The translations under genes were made by a program, and so were the position numbers. This document shows, one piece after another, positions 23,553 to 32,153 of a stretch of DNA of 64,000 nucleotides. Source of the DNA: Pseudocitrobacter corydidari. Its GTDB lineage: Bacteria; Pseudomonadota; Gammaproteobacteria; Enterobacterales; Enterobacteriaceae. The stretch spans positions 1,175,111 through 1,239,110 of the forward strand of contig NZ_CP087880.1 in assembly GCF_021172065.1 (NCBI RefSeq). Reading direction: 5' to 3'. How positions within the stretch are numbered: position 1 is the stretch's first letter; each line of letters starts with the position of its first letter. The notes below the pieces were generated by a model. The model saw nothing but the letters and a program-made list of their open reading frames with translations. It had not been told where the DNA came from and made no database searches.

Positions 23553-23570
23553 TGCAGCGTAACTGCAAAA

Positions 23571-23599
23571 AATAAACCCGCCGAGATGGCGGGTTTATT
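23571..23599. terminator. Bidirectional terminator ydiH/uspE
   Basis: AATAAACCCGCC-GAGAT-GGCGGGTTTATT, a perfect 12-bp stem with T-rich ends in both directions, between two convergent genes. Confidence 0.88.
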
Positions 23600-23622
23600 G
23601 TTTCAGACGACAACGTTATCGA

Positions 23623-24573
23623 TTAATCGTCTTCGTCGTCATCCAGTTCGACTGGCGTTTCATAGTCGTTTGGCTTAATGGCCAGCAAATCACAGCGCAG
23701 GTGATCGATAACCTGTTCCGCCGTATTGCCAAGGAATGCCGCAGAAAGCCCTGTACGACCGACCGTACCCAATACCACCACACCCGCTTCAAGGTGCTCC
23801 GCGAGATCCGGGATCACTTCTTCAGGCAACCCTTTTTCGACGTGGGTAAACTTCTCATCAATACCATATTTCTGACGCAGCGCTTTCATTGCCAGCAAAT
23901 GCTGACCGCGAATCGCATCGTTATATACGCTCGGATCAAAATCGGGCAGTTCAATGGCAATATTGATTGGCGTAACAGGGTAGGCGCCAATCAAATGTAC
24001 TTCGGTATGATTCACCAGTTGCGCCAGTTCCAGCGTCTCTTTAACCAGTCTGTCGTTGAGCGCGTTGTGGTACGGCTCTTCGCTGGCAAGGTTGACCGCC
24101 ACCAGCGCTTTACCGCCTTCAGGCCACGGCTGGTCTTTCACCATCCACACCGGGCACGGGCATTTACGCAGCAGGTGCCAGTCGGTTGGGGTAAAAATAA
24201 CGGATTCGAGTTTGTCGTGCTGGTGCGCCATTTTCAGCAGTAAATCGTGACCGCCGCTAATGACTTCCTGAATGATGGCTTCGAAGGGACGGTTGTGCCA
24301 GACCACTTTGATTTCAATTGGCACGCCTGCTTCAATATAGTATTTCGCCTGCTCGCGGATCCATGCGGCACGTTGGCTAATGACCCCCTGGCGCATCGCT
24401 GTCCGCTCATCGGGAGACAGCAACGTCGTCATTTCATACGAAAAATCATAGATAGGCAAAAATGCCTTAATGGTGCCACCAATCCGTTGATGTAGATAAA
24501 CGGCACGCCGCAATGCGGGCTGATCGTCCTGGTTAGGATCGATGGCTACCAGCATGTTTTGATACTTGGCCAT
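23623..24573 (-). CDS. uspE: UspE, tandem-domain universal stress protein
   Basis: 316 residues, as in E. coli. Two Usp domains in tandem (about 1-150 and 155-300). The second has the nucleotide-binding motif [18 protein letters not shown] (near 268-285). UspE is involved in resistance to DNA damage and in motility/adhesion balance. In E. coli uspE and fnr are adjacent; here two inserted genes on the opposite strand separate them. The acidic C-terminus (ELDDDEDD) is typical. Confidence 0.94.
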   Translation of the reverse strand: MAKYQNMLVAIDPNQDDQPALRRAVYLHQRIGGTIKAFLPIYDFSYEMTTLLSPDERTAMRQGVISQRAAWIREQAKYYIEAGVPIEIKVVWHNRPFEAIIQEVISGGHDLLLKMAHQHDKLESVIFTPTDWHLLRKCPCPVWMVKDQPWPEGGKALVAVNLASEEPYHNALNDRLVKETLELAQLVNHTEVHLIGAYPVTPINIAIELPDFDPSVYNDAIRGQHLLAMKALRQKYGIDEKFTHVEKGLPEEVIPDLAEHLEAGVVVLGTVGRTGLSAAFLGNTAEQVIDHLRCDLLAIKPNDYETPVELDDDEDD

Positions 24574-24750
24574 ACAGGGTCTCCTTACAACTGTAACCTC
24601 AGTTCGTCTTTAAAAGATAACTCATATGGAGTGAATGAAACAGGGGAGAACCTTCGCAAGATCAATAAATCAGGAAAATTTAATAAAGACGGGAGGATAA
24701 ATCTGAAGGGAAATAATGCGGTGAGAAAAAACGCTCTCAACCTGGAGAAA

Positions 24751-24774
24751 CAAAAAGGCCGCATTGCTGCGACC
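24751..24774 (-). terminator. Minus-strand intrinsic terminator
   Basis: On the minus strand GGTCGCA-GCAA-TGCGGCC (7-bp stem, one G:U) followed by TTTTTGTTT. It lies upstream of uspE, so it must end a separate short transcript. Confidence 0.7.
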
Positions 24775-24789
24775 CTGATATTTCCGCAT

Positions 24790-24864
24790 TCACGCGTGCA
24801 GAAACGCTCTCATTACCCATGCGACCGCGATGCAGCCGAAGGTCCATTGCACAACAAAACTCAT
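24790..24864 (-). CDS. Candidate 24-residue single-span membrane protein
   Basis: Reads MSFVVQWTFGCIAVAWVMRA followed by FLHA and a stop: one hydrophobic segment over almost the whole length with a late Arg/His end. A terminator 16 bp after the stop supports a short transcript here. Against it, there is no good ribosome site before the ATG; a GTG two codons earlier (24868-24870) is an alternative start. It could also be a small RNA with a chance frame. Confidence 0.35.
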   Translation of the reverse strand: MSFVVQWTFGCIAVAWVMRAFLHA

Positions 24865-25150
24865 ATTCACAACCAACTTTTTCTTTTACCGGCCCGTGCG
24901 GCCCAATCCTTATCTCTGCGTGTAACGTGCAGATACAGGTGGTTAAGGTACTGCTGACTGTGATCGAGATCCACTTTTTTGACCTGTTTTCGGAAACATA
25001 AACATGAATTTTCCTCATGTATGCTGAATTTTTCTCGTTTGCCAGTGAAGGTCACCTGTGTGAAGGTGGACGTATAGCCATCCAGAAGTCTTAATTTATA
25101 ATATTAATAATCACGTTCAGCAACGGTTAACTGGACGTTTTGGAGATCAC

Positions 25151-26254
25151 ATGCAAAAACAACACGCACCTTTCCGCGCCGATGTCGTGGGCAGTTTTTT
25201 ACGCCCGGACACCATTAAGCTTGCTCGTCAGCAATTTGCACAGGGTGAGATCAGTGCGCAGCAGCTGCGACAGGTTGAAGATGAGGCGATTCGTCATGTG
25301 GTGGAACAGCAGTGTTCATGCGGGCTGCACATCGTCACCGACGGGGAATTCCGCCGCGCGTGGTGGCACTTTGACTTCTTCGACGGTCTTCAGGGCGTAG
25401 AACGTTATGACTCGCAGCAGGGGATTCAGTTTAATGGCGTGCAAACCAAAGCGCACGGGGTCCGCGTGGTGGGTAAACTCGGTTTTGGTGAGCATCCGAT
25501 GCTGGATGATTTCCGCTATCTGAAGAGTATCAGCGGCAGCGCGACGCCAAAAATGACGATTCCAAGCCCCAGCGTGCTGCATTTCCGTGGTGGTCGTAAG
25601 GATATTGATGCCACTGTCTATCCTGACCTTGAGGCTTATTTTGACGATCTGGCGACCACCTGGCGCGATGCGATTCAGGCGTTTTATGCCGCCGGTTGTC
25701 GTTATTTACAGCTTGATGACACGGTGTGGGCCTATTTATGTTCTGATGCGCAACGCCAGCAAATTCGTGAACGTGGCGAAGACCCGGATGAGCTCGCGCG
25801 TATTTATGCTCGCGTGATTAATAAAGCGCTGGAGAATAAACCGTCTGACCTGATAATTGGCCTGCATGTTTGTCGCGGTAATTTCCGCTCGACCTGGATT
25901 TCAGAGGGCGGCTATGAACCCGTTGCGGAAATCCTCTTTGGCAGCGTTAATGTTGATGCTTTTTACCTGGAATATGACAATGATCGCTCCGGGGATTTCG
26001 CGCCGCTGCGTTTTGTTCGCCCCGGGCACCAGCAGGTGGTGCTGGGCCTGGTGACTACCAAAAATGGTGAGCTGGAAAACCCGGAAGGGATTAAGGCTCG
26101 CCTGGAGGAAGCAGCGCAGTATGTGGCGAAAGATCAAATTTGCCTCAGCCCGCAGTGTGGTTTTGCTTCAACGGAAGAAGGGAATAGCCTGACCGAAGCC
26201 CAACAGTGGAACAAAGTTAAACTTATTACGGATATCGCCCAACAAGTCTGGTGA
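25151..26254 (+). CDS. MetE-like cobalamin-independent methionine synthase family protein
   Basis: 367 residues corresponding to the C-terminal catalytic half of MetE (TIM barrel), like the stand-alone YxjG/YxjH group. Zinc ligands H239 and C241 (GLHVCRGN), E274 (FYLEYDN) and C336 (LSPQCGF) are all present, so methyl transfer to homocysteine or another thiol is likely; the methyl donor is unknown because the folate-binding N-terminal half of MetE is absent. Start ATG 25151 with GGAG 8-11 bp upstream. Part of a two-gene insertion between uspE and fnr. Confidence 0.85.
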   Translation: MQKQHAPFRADVVGSFLRPDTIKLARQQFAQGEISAQQLRQVEDEAIRHVVEQQCSCGLHIVTDGEFRRAWWHFDFFDGLQGVERYDSQQGIQFNGVQTKAHGVRVVGKLGFGEHPMLDDFRYLKSISGSATPKMTIPSPSVLHFRGGRKDIDATVYPDLEAYFDDLATTWRDAIQAFYAAGCRYLQLDDTVWAYLCSDAQRQQIRERGEDPDELARIYARVINKALENKPSDLIIGLHVCRGNFRSTWISEGGYEPVAEILFGSVNVDAFYLEYDNDRSGDFAPLRFVRPGHQQVVLGLVTTKNGELENPEGIKARLEEAAQYVAKDQICLSPQCGFASTEEGNSLTEAQQWNKVKLITDIAQQVW

Positions 26255-26406
26255 GCCTCTTCTGTGCTGTATTGTGTGATGCGGAGCAAGAAATTTCTCC
26301 CATCATCTATACTCCTTCTGACCACAATTCTTGGGTCAGAAACGTCTTCATTTCCTGAGCAGCCCGTTTCGTTAACAGCAATGAATCGACACAAGGGGTT
26401 AATTTT

Positions 26407-27243
26407 ATGGCATTTGTAACGACTAAAGATGGCGTCAATATTTTCTTCAAAGACTGGGGCCCGAAAGAGGCACAACCGATTGTTTTCCATCACGGTTGGC
26501 CGCTAAGCGCTGATGACTGGGACAACCAGATGCTGTTTTTCCTCGCCGAGGGGTTCCGGGTTATCGCTATCGACCGTCGTGGGCATGGCCGTTCCGACCA
26601 GGTGAGTGAAGGGCACGACATGGATCACTACGCCGCTGATGCTTCAGCCGTCGTTGAACATCTCGACCTGCAGAATGCTGTGCATGTTGGGCACTCAACC
26701 GGCGGGGGTCAGGTAGCGCGTTATGTGGCGAAATTTGGTCAGCCTCAGGGACGTGTAGCGAAAGCCGTTCTGGTCAGCGCGGTTCCGCCATTAATGGTGA
26801 AAACCGCGGCTAATCCGGGCGGTACGCCTGTTGAAGTATTTGATGGCTTCCGTAAAGCGCTGGCCGCGAACCGTGCACAGTTCTATCTCGACGTCGCCTC
26901 CGGCCCGTTCTACGGTTTTAACCGTGACGGCGCAGAAGTGTCTCAGGGGACTATCCAGAACTGGTGGCGTCAGGGAATGATCGGTAGTGCCAAGGCGCAT
27001 TATGAAGGTATCAAAGCGTTTTCAGAAACCGATCAAACGGAAGATCTGAAAGCGATCACCGTACCGGTGTTGGTGCTTCAGGGCGATGATGACCAGGTTG
27101 TACCGTACAAAAACGCGGCTATTTTGCAGGATCAACTGCTGAGCAACAGCACGCTGCGCATCTATCCGGGCTACCCGCACGGCATGCACACCACGCATGC
27201 TGATGTGATTAATGCGGATATCCTGAAATTTATTCGTGGTTAA
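26407..27243 (+). CDS. Alpha/beta hydrolase, non-heme haloperoxidase/arylesterase type
   Basis: 278 residues of the cofactor-free chloroperoxidase family. Catalytic triad: S97 in GHSTGGG, D229 in GDDDQVVP, H258 in YPHGMH; oxyanion region HHGWPLSADDW near 28-38. Such enzymes are esterases with perhydrolase (haloperoxidase) side activity. No signal peptide, so cytosolic. Separated from the MetE-like gene by 152 bp; followed by a REP element and a terminator shared with fnr. The substrate cannot be told. Confidence 0.88.
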   Translation: MAFVTTKDGVNIFFKDWGPKEAQPIVFHHGWPLSADDWDNQMLFFLAEGFRVIAIDRRGHGRSDQVSEGHDMDHYAADASAVVEHLDLQNAVHVGHSTGGGQVARYVAKFGQPQGRVAKAVLVSAVPPLMVKTAANPGGTPVEVFDGFRKALAANRAQFYLDVASGPFYGFNRDGAEVSQGTIQNWWRQGMIGSAKAHYEGIKAFSETDQTEDLKAITVPVLVLQGDDDQVVPYKNAAILQDQLLSNSTLRIYPGYPHGMHTTHADVINADILKFIRG

Positions 27244-27244
27244 T

Positions 27245-27276
27245 TGCCTGATGGCGCTATGCTTATCAGGCCTACA
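27245..27276. repeat. REP (BIME-type) palindromic element
   Basis: GCCTGATGGCGCTATGCTTA then TCAGGCCTAC: the classic enterobacterial REP sequence, directly after the hydrolase stop codon. Confidence 0.85.
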
Positions 27277-27284
27277 CGCTAAAT

Positions 27285-27316
27285 AAAAAAAGGGAAGCGA
27301 AATGCTTCCCTTTTTT
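27285..27316. terminator. Bidirectional terminator hydrolase/fnr
   Basis: GGGAAGC-GAAAT-GCTTCCC with A7 before and T6 after, so it works in both directions between the convergent genes. Confidence 0.9.
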
Positions 27317-27337
27317 AATACGTAAAACAGATGGACA

Positions 27338-28090
27338 TCAGGCGACGTTACGCGTGTGCCCCGCGAGAACCGCCAGCGCATCGCTGTTCTCAATAGTGAT
27401 GTATTTCCCTTTCACCGCCAGCATGCCACTTTTCTGGAAACGACCCAGCAGACGGCTGATGGTCTCAACGGTCAGGCCAAGATAGTTACCGATATCGCCA
27501 CGCGTCATGGTCAGACGGAATTCACGCGGAGAAAAACCACGCTGCGCAAAACGACGAGAAAGGTTATAGATAAACGCCGCCAGGCGCTCTTCCGCATTCT
27601 TTTTGGAAAGCAGCAGGATCATGTCCTGATCGCCTTTGATCTCACCGCTCATCAGACGCATCATCTGCTGACGCAGGTTTGGCATTTTTCCGGAAAGATC
27701 GTCGAGCGTCTCAAATGGAATTTCGCAGACCATCGAGGTTTCCAGCGCCTGTGCGAAACTTGGGTGATGCCCGGTACCAATGGCGTCGAAGCCAACCAGA
27801 TCGCCTGCAAGGTGGAAACCGGTAATCTGCTCATCACCTTGTTCGGTGATGGTGTAGCTCTTGATCGTGCCTGAACGGATCGCGTACAGCGACTTCAGCT
27901 CGTCACCCGCTTTGAACAGGGTCTGACCCTTCTGGATGGGCTTTTTACGCTCGATAATGTTATCCAGCTGATCAAGCTCATGTTCATTAAGAGTGAACGG
28001 GATGCAAAGCTGGCTGATGCTGCAATCCTGACAGTGGATAGCACAACCGCCAGATTGAATGCGTCGTATAATTCGCTTTTCCGGGATCAT
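27338..28090 (-). CDS. fnr: FNR, oxygen-sensing global transcription regulator
   Basis: 250 residues from [10 protein letters not shown] (ATG 28088-28090); the longer in-frame start 27 codons upstream is rejected because it runs through the promoter and FNR box. Cluster ligands C20, C23, C29 and the later cysteine in SMVCEIPF (about 122) hold the [4Fe-4S] cluster whose loss in oxygen stops dimer formation. The CRP-type helix-turn-helix is at about 196-220 ([21 protein letters not shown]), with the ETxSR recognition residues. Nearly identical to E. coli FNR. Confidence 0.98.
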   Translation of the reverse strand: MIPEKRIIRRIQSGGCAIHCQDCSISQLCIPFTLNEHELDQLDNIIERKKPIQKGQTLFKAGDELKSLYAIRSGTIKSYTITEQGDEQITGFHLAGDLVGFDAIGTGHHPSFAQALETSMVCEIPFETLDDLSGKMPNLRQQMMRLMSGEIKGDQDMILLLSKKNAEERLAAFIYNLSRRFAQRGFSPREFRLTMTRGDIGNYLGLTVETISRLLGRFQKSGMLAVKGKYITIENSDALAVLAGHTRNVA

Positions 28091-28109
28091 AAGTCTGCTC
28101 AAGCCGTAA

Positions 28110-28123
28110 TTGATATTGGTCAA
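28110..28123. promoter_or_regulatory. FNR box in the fnr promoter
   Basis: TTGATATTGGTCAA (read on the minus strand TTGACCAATATCAA), 9 of 10 consensus positions of TTGAT-N4-ATCAA, about 20 bp before the fnr start codon. The position fits negative autoregulation as known in E. coli. Confidence 0.85.
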
Positions 28124-28284
28124 TTTTAACATCTTTTTGGTGAGCAGGTAAGTAGCGAAGTCCTGATTCACCTAATATTAAAAAGGTAAATAGTTTCCGC
28201 ATTTTATCTTATTGATAATTAATATGTTATTTGGAGCTTTTTGACGCTCTTGCTATTAATGTTTACCGAAAACGGCACAGAAGA

Positions 28285-28800
28285 TCAAAGAAGGAGATAG
28301 CCTTCGTGGCGCAAAAGCCACTCTTTACGCTGAACGCCGCCCGCATAGCCAGTCATGGTGCCGTTTCGCCCAATCACCCGATGGCAGGGAACCACTATAC
28401 TGACCGGATTCGACCCGTTAGCCGCGCCTACCGCCCGCGCCGCGCCAGGTCGTCCTAACTGTTCCGCCAGTTGACCATAATGCATAACGTGACCACAGGG
28501 AATGGTGCGTAGCGCCTGCCACACTTCGCGCTGAAAGGCGGTTCCTGCCGTGGCGGTCGGTAAGCTTTCGATGACGCTCAGGTCGCCCTCAAAGTAGTCC
28601 GCCAGTTTATGACTCAACCCACCAGGGTTTTGCGCCGCAACGCGCGCGTAGCCTTCGCCGCGATAGTGAATGTCCAGCAATTGTTCCATACGATCGCTGT
28701 GCTCTTCCCATTCAATGGCGCGCAGGTGAAATGTTTCATCACACAAGATCCACAGCGGCCCAAGCGGAGTGGCGATTTTATCTTCCAGCAAGGTTAGCAT
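28285..28800 (-). CDS. ogt: Ogt, methylated-DNA-[protein]-cysteine S-methyltransferase
   Basis: 171 residues, as in E. coli. Suicide repair protein that removes methyl and larger alkyl groups from O6 of guanine and O4 of thymine onto its own cysteine, C139 in [10 protein letters not shown]. The helix-turn-helix with the arginine finger ([12 protein letters not shown], near 121-132) is present. Constitutive in E. coli. It is upstream of fnr in the same direction, separated by a 194-bp fnr promoter region. Confidence 0.96.
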   Translation of the reverse strand: MLTLLEDKIATPLGPLWILCDETFHLRAIEWEEHSDRMEQLLDIHYRGEGYARVAAQNPGGLSHKLADYFEGDLSVIESLPTATAGTAFQREVWQALRTIPCGHVMHYGQLAEQLGRPGAARAVGAANGSNPVSIVVPCHRVIGRNGTMTGYAGGVQRKEWLLRHEGYLLL

Positions 28801-29253
28801 TAATTGTCTACCTGTTGTTAAAGCTCACGTTTTGTCCAGAATATCATGCGATTTGGGCGAGAGGTATACTCCTGAATTGTCAATTGCGGTGCATCGTGGG
28901 CGGGGTAGAAGCAGGGAAGAAAAACAGGGATTCGATGACATCCTCGAATCCCATAGTGAACAGACGGGCGTTTCCAAACGGTTTCCGCATTTTTATCCGT
29001 TGTGCAGATGAATCATTTATAACGGTTTTTGGTGCGATTGCCAGTAAAACAGAGGTGATATATTTCACATAATCACAACAAAAACAAAACATTAGTGTTG
29101 TTTAAGTTTTAGTTAAGTCGCGTTGAATTTTTCAACAGATGAGTCAGGGATTAATCATCCAGACGCTGCATAATCGGCTTGAGAGGAAAACGCATTGAGA
29201 CGGGGGTTCCGCGTCGCTATAGTAGGGCGTCCGTTGCAAACTGGGAGATTCTC
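28801..29253. other. ogt-smrA intergenic region
   Basis: 453 bp with no supported gene. In E. coli K-12 the abg genes lie between ogt and smrA; they are absent here. The divergent promoters should lie near both ends; no clear operator or repeat was seen. Confidence 0.5.
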
Positions 29254-29817
29254 ATGAACCTTGACGACAAATCGCTGTTTCTTGACGCCATGGAGGATGT
29301 CCAGCCGCTAAAACGCGCACAGGATGTACACTGGCAACCAGCCCGCAATGCACGAGCCCCACAGCGCATCGATACCCTGCAACTTGATAACTTTCTGACG
29401 ACCGGCTTTCTTGACATCGTCCCGCTCTCCACGCCCCTTGAATTCAAACGCGAAGGGTTACAGGTAGGTGTGCTCGATAAACTCCGGCAGGGTAAATACA
29501 GCCAACAGGCGAGTCTTAACCTGCTGCGCCAGCCGGTCGAGCAGTGTCGGCAGAATCTGTACGCGTTTATCCTGCAGGCGCACAAAGAGGGGCTGCGTAA
29601 TCTGTTGATTATTCACGGTAAAGGCAAGGAAGATAATTCACATGCCAATATTGTTCGTAGCTATCTGGCGCGCTGGCTGACGGAATTTGATGACGTCCAG
29701 GCCTTCTGTAGCGCACTGCCGCATCATGGCGGCAGCGGGGCGTGCTATGTGGCGCTGCGCAAATCGGAAGCCGCGAAGCAGGACAACTGGGAGCGCCACG
29801 CCAAACGCAGCCGCTAG
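29254..29817 (+). CDS. smrA: SmrA, Smr-domain DNA endonuclease
   Basis: 187 residues from MNLDDKSLFLDAM, matching E. coli SmrA (YdaL) in length; the frame is open 25 codons upstream but the ATG at 29254, after GGGAG, is conserved. The Smr domain (about 85-170) has the LDLHG-equivalent segment and the HGKGKEDNSH loop, and GSGACYVALR near the end. SmrA is a DNA nicking/endonuclease protein of the MutS2 C-terminal type. The 3' end overlaps pcaR by 4 bp, convergent. Confidence 0.93.
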   Translation: MNLDDKSLFLDAMEDVQPLKRAQDVHWQPARNARAPQRIDTLQLDNFLTTGFLDIVPLSTPLEFKREGLQVGVLDKLRQGKYSQQASLNLLRQPVEQCRQNLYAFILQAHKEGLRNLLIIHGKGKEDNSHANIVRSYLARWLTEFDDVQAFCSALPHHGGSGACYVALRKSEAAKQDNWERHAKRSR

Positions 29818-30620
29818 CGCAGCAGCAAGGAGAGTTCTGTCGCGGCTTTTTGCAGCTCCGGCAAAATGCGCGACAAGAGTTCCTCAGCCGACACCTGGCC
29901 TGCGTGCACCCCAACGTTCAGCGCCGCTTCCACCTGGCCTTGCGGATTAAACAGCGGCACCGCCAGCGAACGCAGCCCCATTTCCAGCTCCTGATCGTTT
30001 AATGCGTATCCCTGCTGACGTACCAGTTTCAGCTCGCTTTTCAACTTACTCACTGAGGAAATCGTCTGCGGCGTATAGCGAATCATGGTGATGCGCGCCA
30101 GCATATCATTGAGTTTCTCTTCGGGCTGATAACTTAGCAGCACGCGGCCCATCGATGTCGACCAGGCGGGCAGGCGGCTGCCGATATCCAGATCAATCGT
30201 CATGATGCGCGAACTGGATGCCCTGGCGATATACAGGATATCGTCACCGTCCAGCGTGGCAATGGAGCATGATTCATTCAGCATGTCGCTTAAGTGCTTC
30301 AGCACCGGCTGCGCTGAACGCGCCAGCGGTGTTGACGCCAGCCAGGCGTGACCGAGCGACAAAATTCGCGGCCGCAGCTGAAAGTTTTTGCCATCTTCGG
30401 CATAGACAAATCCCAGCTTACCCAATGTATACAAACAACGACGCACGGCAGCGCGCGGAATGCCGGTTTTCTGGCTAATCTGGGAAATGGACATCAAACG
30501 TCGCTGCGGGGTAAAGGCCTGAATCACTTCCAGCCCGCGCGCCAGCGACGCCATAAAGTTCGGGTCGCCCTTAAACGGATCGCTATCGCCCGTCAGAATA
30601 TCGTCTGGATGTTTCTCCAT
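29814..30620 (-). CDS. pcaR: PcaR, IclR-family regulator of protocatechuate catabolism
   Basis: 268 residues from ATG 30618-30620, which has GGAGAG 5-10 bp upstream; an ATG seven codons earlier lacks one. N-terminal winged helix (about 20-80, ARGLEVIQAFTP...ISQKTGIPRAAVRRCLYTL) and C-terminal IclR effector domain (about 95-265). PcaR proteins respond to beta-ketoadipate and usually activate pca genes while repressing themselves. Divergent from pcaI with several GTTCGATTATCGCAC-like repeats between. Convergent with smrA. Confidence 0.9.
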   Translation of the reverse strand: MEKHPDDILTGDSDPFKGDPNFMASLARGLEVIQAFTPQRRLMSISQISQKTGIPRAAVRRCLYTLGKLGFVYAEDGKNFQLRPRILSLGHAWLASTPLARSAQPVLKHLSDMLNESCSIATLDGDDILYIARASSSRIMTIDLDIGSRLPAWSTSMGRVLLSYQPEEKLNDMLARITMIRYTPQTISSVSKLKSELKLVRQQGYALNDQELEMGLRSLAVPLFNPQGQVEAALNVGVHAGQVSAEELLSRILPELQKAATELSLLLR

Positions 30621-30672
30621 TTTTCTCTCCGTATTTGCCATCGATCACATTCTTTCGCTAAAGATACATGAT

Positions 30673-30687
30673 GTTCGATTATCGCAC
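30673..30687. promoter_or_regulatory. PcaR operator, copy 1
   Basis: GTTCGATTATCGCAC, the 15-bp semi-palindrome typical of PcaR/IclR sites, nearest to pcaR. Confidence 0.75.
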
Positions 30688-30691
30688 CATA

Positions 30692-30706
30692 TTTCGATTA
30701 TCGCCC
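30692..30706. promoter_or_regulatory. PcaR operator, copy 2
   Basis: TTTCGATTATCGCCC, same core as copy 1, 19 bp further on (about two helical turns), so on nearly the same DNA face. Confidence 0.7.
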
Positions 30707-30735
30707 TTGACCGACATCGTTAACCGGGTCACATT

Positions 30736-30771
30736 TTGTTCGAACAACGAATAAAAGTGCGATAACCGCAC
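30736..30771. promoter_or_regulatory. PcaR operator region, pcaI side
   Basis: A perfect 12-bp palindrome TTGTTCGAACAA (30736-30747) followed by GTGCGATAACCGCAC (30757-30771), the third copy of the core. The last copy ends 4 bp before the pcaI ribosome site. Confidence 0.6.
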
Positions 30772-30787
30772 ATCAAGGAGCAACCTG

Positions 30788-31477
30788 ATGATTGATAAAA
30801 GTGTATCGACACTGATCGATGCCGTGGCGGGGATCCCCGATGGGGCGACCATCATGATTGGCGGTTTTGGCCCCGCCGGACAACCGACCTACCTGATTGA
30901 TGCGCTGATTGAACAGGGCGCGCGCGAGCTGACCATCATCAACAACAATGCGGGTAATGGTGAGATTGGCCTGGCGGCGCTGCTCAAAGCGGGCCGCGTG
31001 CGCAAAATGATCTGCTCATTCCCGCGCCAGGTCGACTCGCAGATTTTCGATGACCTCTATCGCCGTGGCGAAGTTGAACTGGAACTGGTGCCACAGGGCA
31101 ACCTGGCGGCACGCATTCAGGCGGCCGGTTCCGGGCTGGGTGCGGTGTTTACCCCAACCGGTTACGGCACACCGCTGGCCGAAGGCAAAGAAACGCGCGA
31201 AATCGACGGGCGTCACTACGTGCTGGAATATCCGATTAAAGCGGACTACGCGCTGATAAAAGCCCATCAGGCGGATCGCTGGGGCAATCTGGTGTATCGC
31301 AAAGCGGCGCGGAATTTCGGGCCCATTATGGCTACGGCGGCCAAAACCACCGTGGCGGAAGTGTCGAATCTGGTCACGCTCGGTGAACTGGACCCGGAAA
31401 ACATTATCACCCCAGGGATTTTTGTTCAGCGCGTCTTCTCGCTGGAAAATCTTACCGTACACGCGCAGCGCGCATAA
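30788..31477 (+). CDS. pcaI: 3-oxoadipate CoA-transferase subunit A
   Basis: Transfers CoA from succinyl-CoA to beta-ketoadipate, the second-last step of the beta-ketoadipate pathway, with PcaJ. 229 residues; the CoA-transferase family 1 alpha motif IGGFGPAGQPTYLIDAL is at 22-38. Start ATG 30788 with AAGGAG 8-13 bp upstream. First gene of pcaIJFBDC; 10 bp before pcaJ. Confidence 0.95.
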   Translation: MIDKSVSTLIDAVAGIPDGATIMIGGFGPAGQPTYLIDALIEQGARELTIINNNAGNGEIGLAALLKAGRVRKMICSFPRQVDSQIFDDLYRRGEVELELVPQGNLAARIQAAGSGLGAVFTPTGYGTPLAEGKETREIDGRHYVLEYPIKADYALIKAHQADRWGNLVYRKAARNFGPIMATAAKTTVAEVSNLVTLGELDPENIITPGIFVQRVFSLENLTVHAQRA

Positions 31478-31487
31478 GGAGCCTTCA

Positions 31488-32144
31488 ATGCAAAAATTGT
31501 CTCGTGACGATATGGCGAAACGCGTCGCTCAGGATATCCCGGAAGGGGCTTATGTGAATTTAGGTATCGGCCTGCCAACGCGAATCGCTAACTATCTGCC
31601 GGAAGATAAAGAAATTTTCCTGCACAGCGAAAATGGCCTGCTGGGCATGGGGCCAAAACCGCAGCCAGGTGAAGAAGATCCTGAGTTGATTAATGCGGGT
31701 AAAGAGTACGTCACGCTTTTGCAGGGCGGCTGCTTTTTCCATCACGGCGACTCGTTTGCCATGATGCGCGGTGGTCACCTGGATATCTGCGTACTTGGCG
31801 CGTATCAGGTTTCGGCCAGCGGAGATCTTGCGAACTGGAGCACCGGCGCACCGGATGCCATTCCGGCGGTAGGCGGCGCGATGGATCTGGCTATCGGCGC
31901 GCGTCAGGTGTTCGTGATGATGGATCACCTTACGCGCGACGGTGAGTGCAAGCTGGTACAGCATTGTACTTATCCGCTGACCGGTGTCGGCTGCGTCAGC
32001 CGTATTTATACCGACCTCGCGGTCATCGATATCACCGCAAAAGGCCCGGTGGTGCGCGAAATTTTCAATGACCTCTCTTTTGACGAGCTACAGCGCGTCA
32101 CCCCGGTCAAACTGATCAACCAACAAGTGGCGGAAACCGCGTAA
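31488..32144 (+). CDS. pcaJ: 3-oxoadipate CoA-transferase subunit B
   Basis: 218 residues from MQKLSRDDMAKRVA, preceded by AAGGAG; an earlier start inside pcaI is rejected. The catalytic glutamate is E48 in LHSENGLLGMGP, which forms the glutamyl-CoA intermediate. Works as a heterodimer with PcaI. Ribosome site of pcaF overlaps its stop codon. Confidence 0.95.
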   Translation: MQKLSRDDMAKRVAQDIPEGAYVNLGIGLPTRIANYLPEDKEIFLHSENGLLGMGPKPQPGEEDPELINAGKEYVTLLQGGCFFHHGDSFAMMRGGHLDICVLGAYQVSASGDLANWSTGAPDAIPAVGGAMDLAIGARQVFVMMDHLTRDGECKLVQHCTYPLTGVGCVSRIYTDLAVIDITAKGPVVREIFNDLSFDELQRVTPVKLINQQVAETA

Positions 32145-32153
32145 GGAACTATG

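Larger units (their letters stand above)
24574..25150. other. uspE upstream region and left part of the uspE-fnr insertion
   Basis: 577 bp. Contains the uspE promoter, a candidate 24-residue minus-strand frame with its own terminator (24751-24870), and then the promoter of the MetE-like gene. No other gene supported. Confidence 0.5.

Noticed and set aside
24559..24957. 132-codon plus-strand frame upstream of the MetE-like gene
   Set aside because: Starts inside uspE's 5' end, has a shifting composition along its length, and conflicts with the minus-strand terminator.
28731..29072. 113-codon plus-strand frame between ogt and smrA
   Set aside because: Overlaps the 5' end of ogt, no ribosome site or homology; treated as non-coding.
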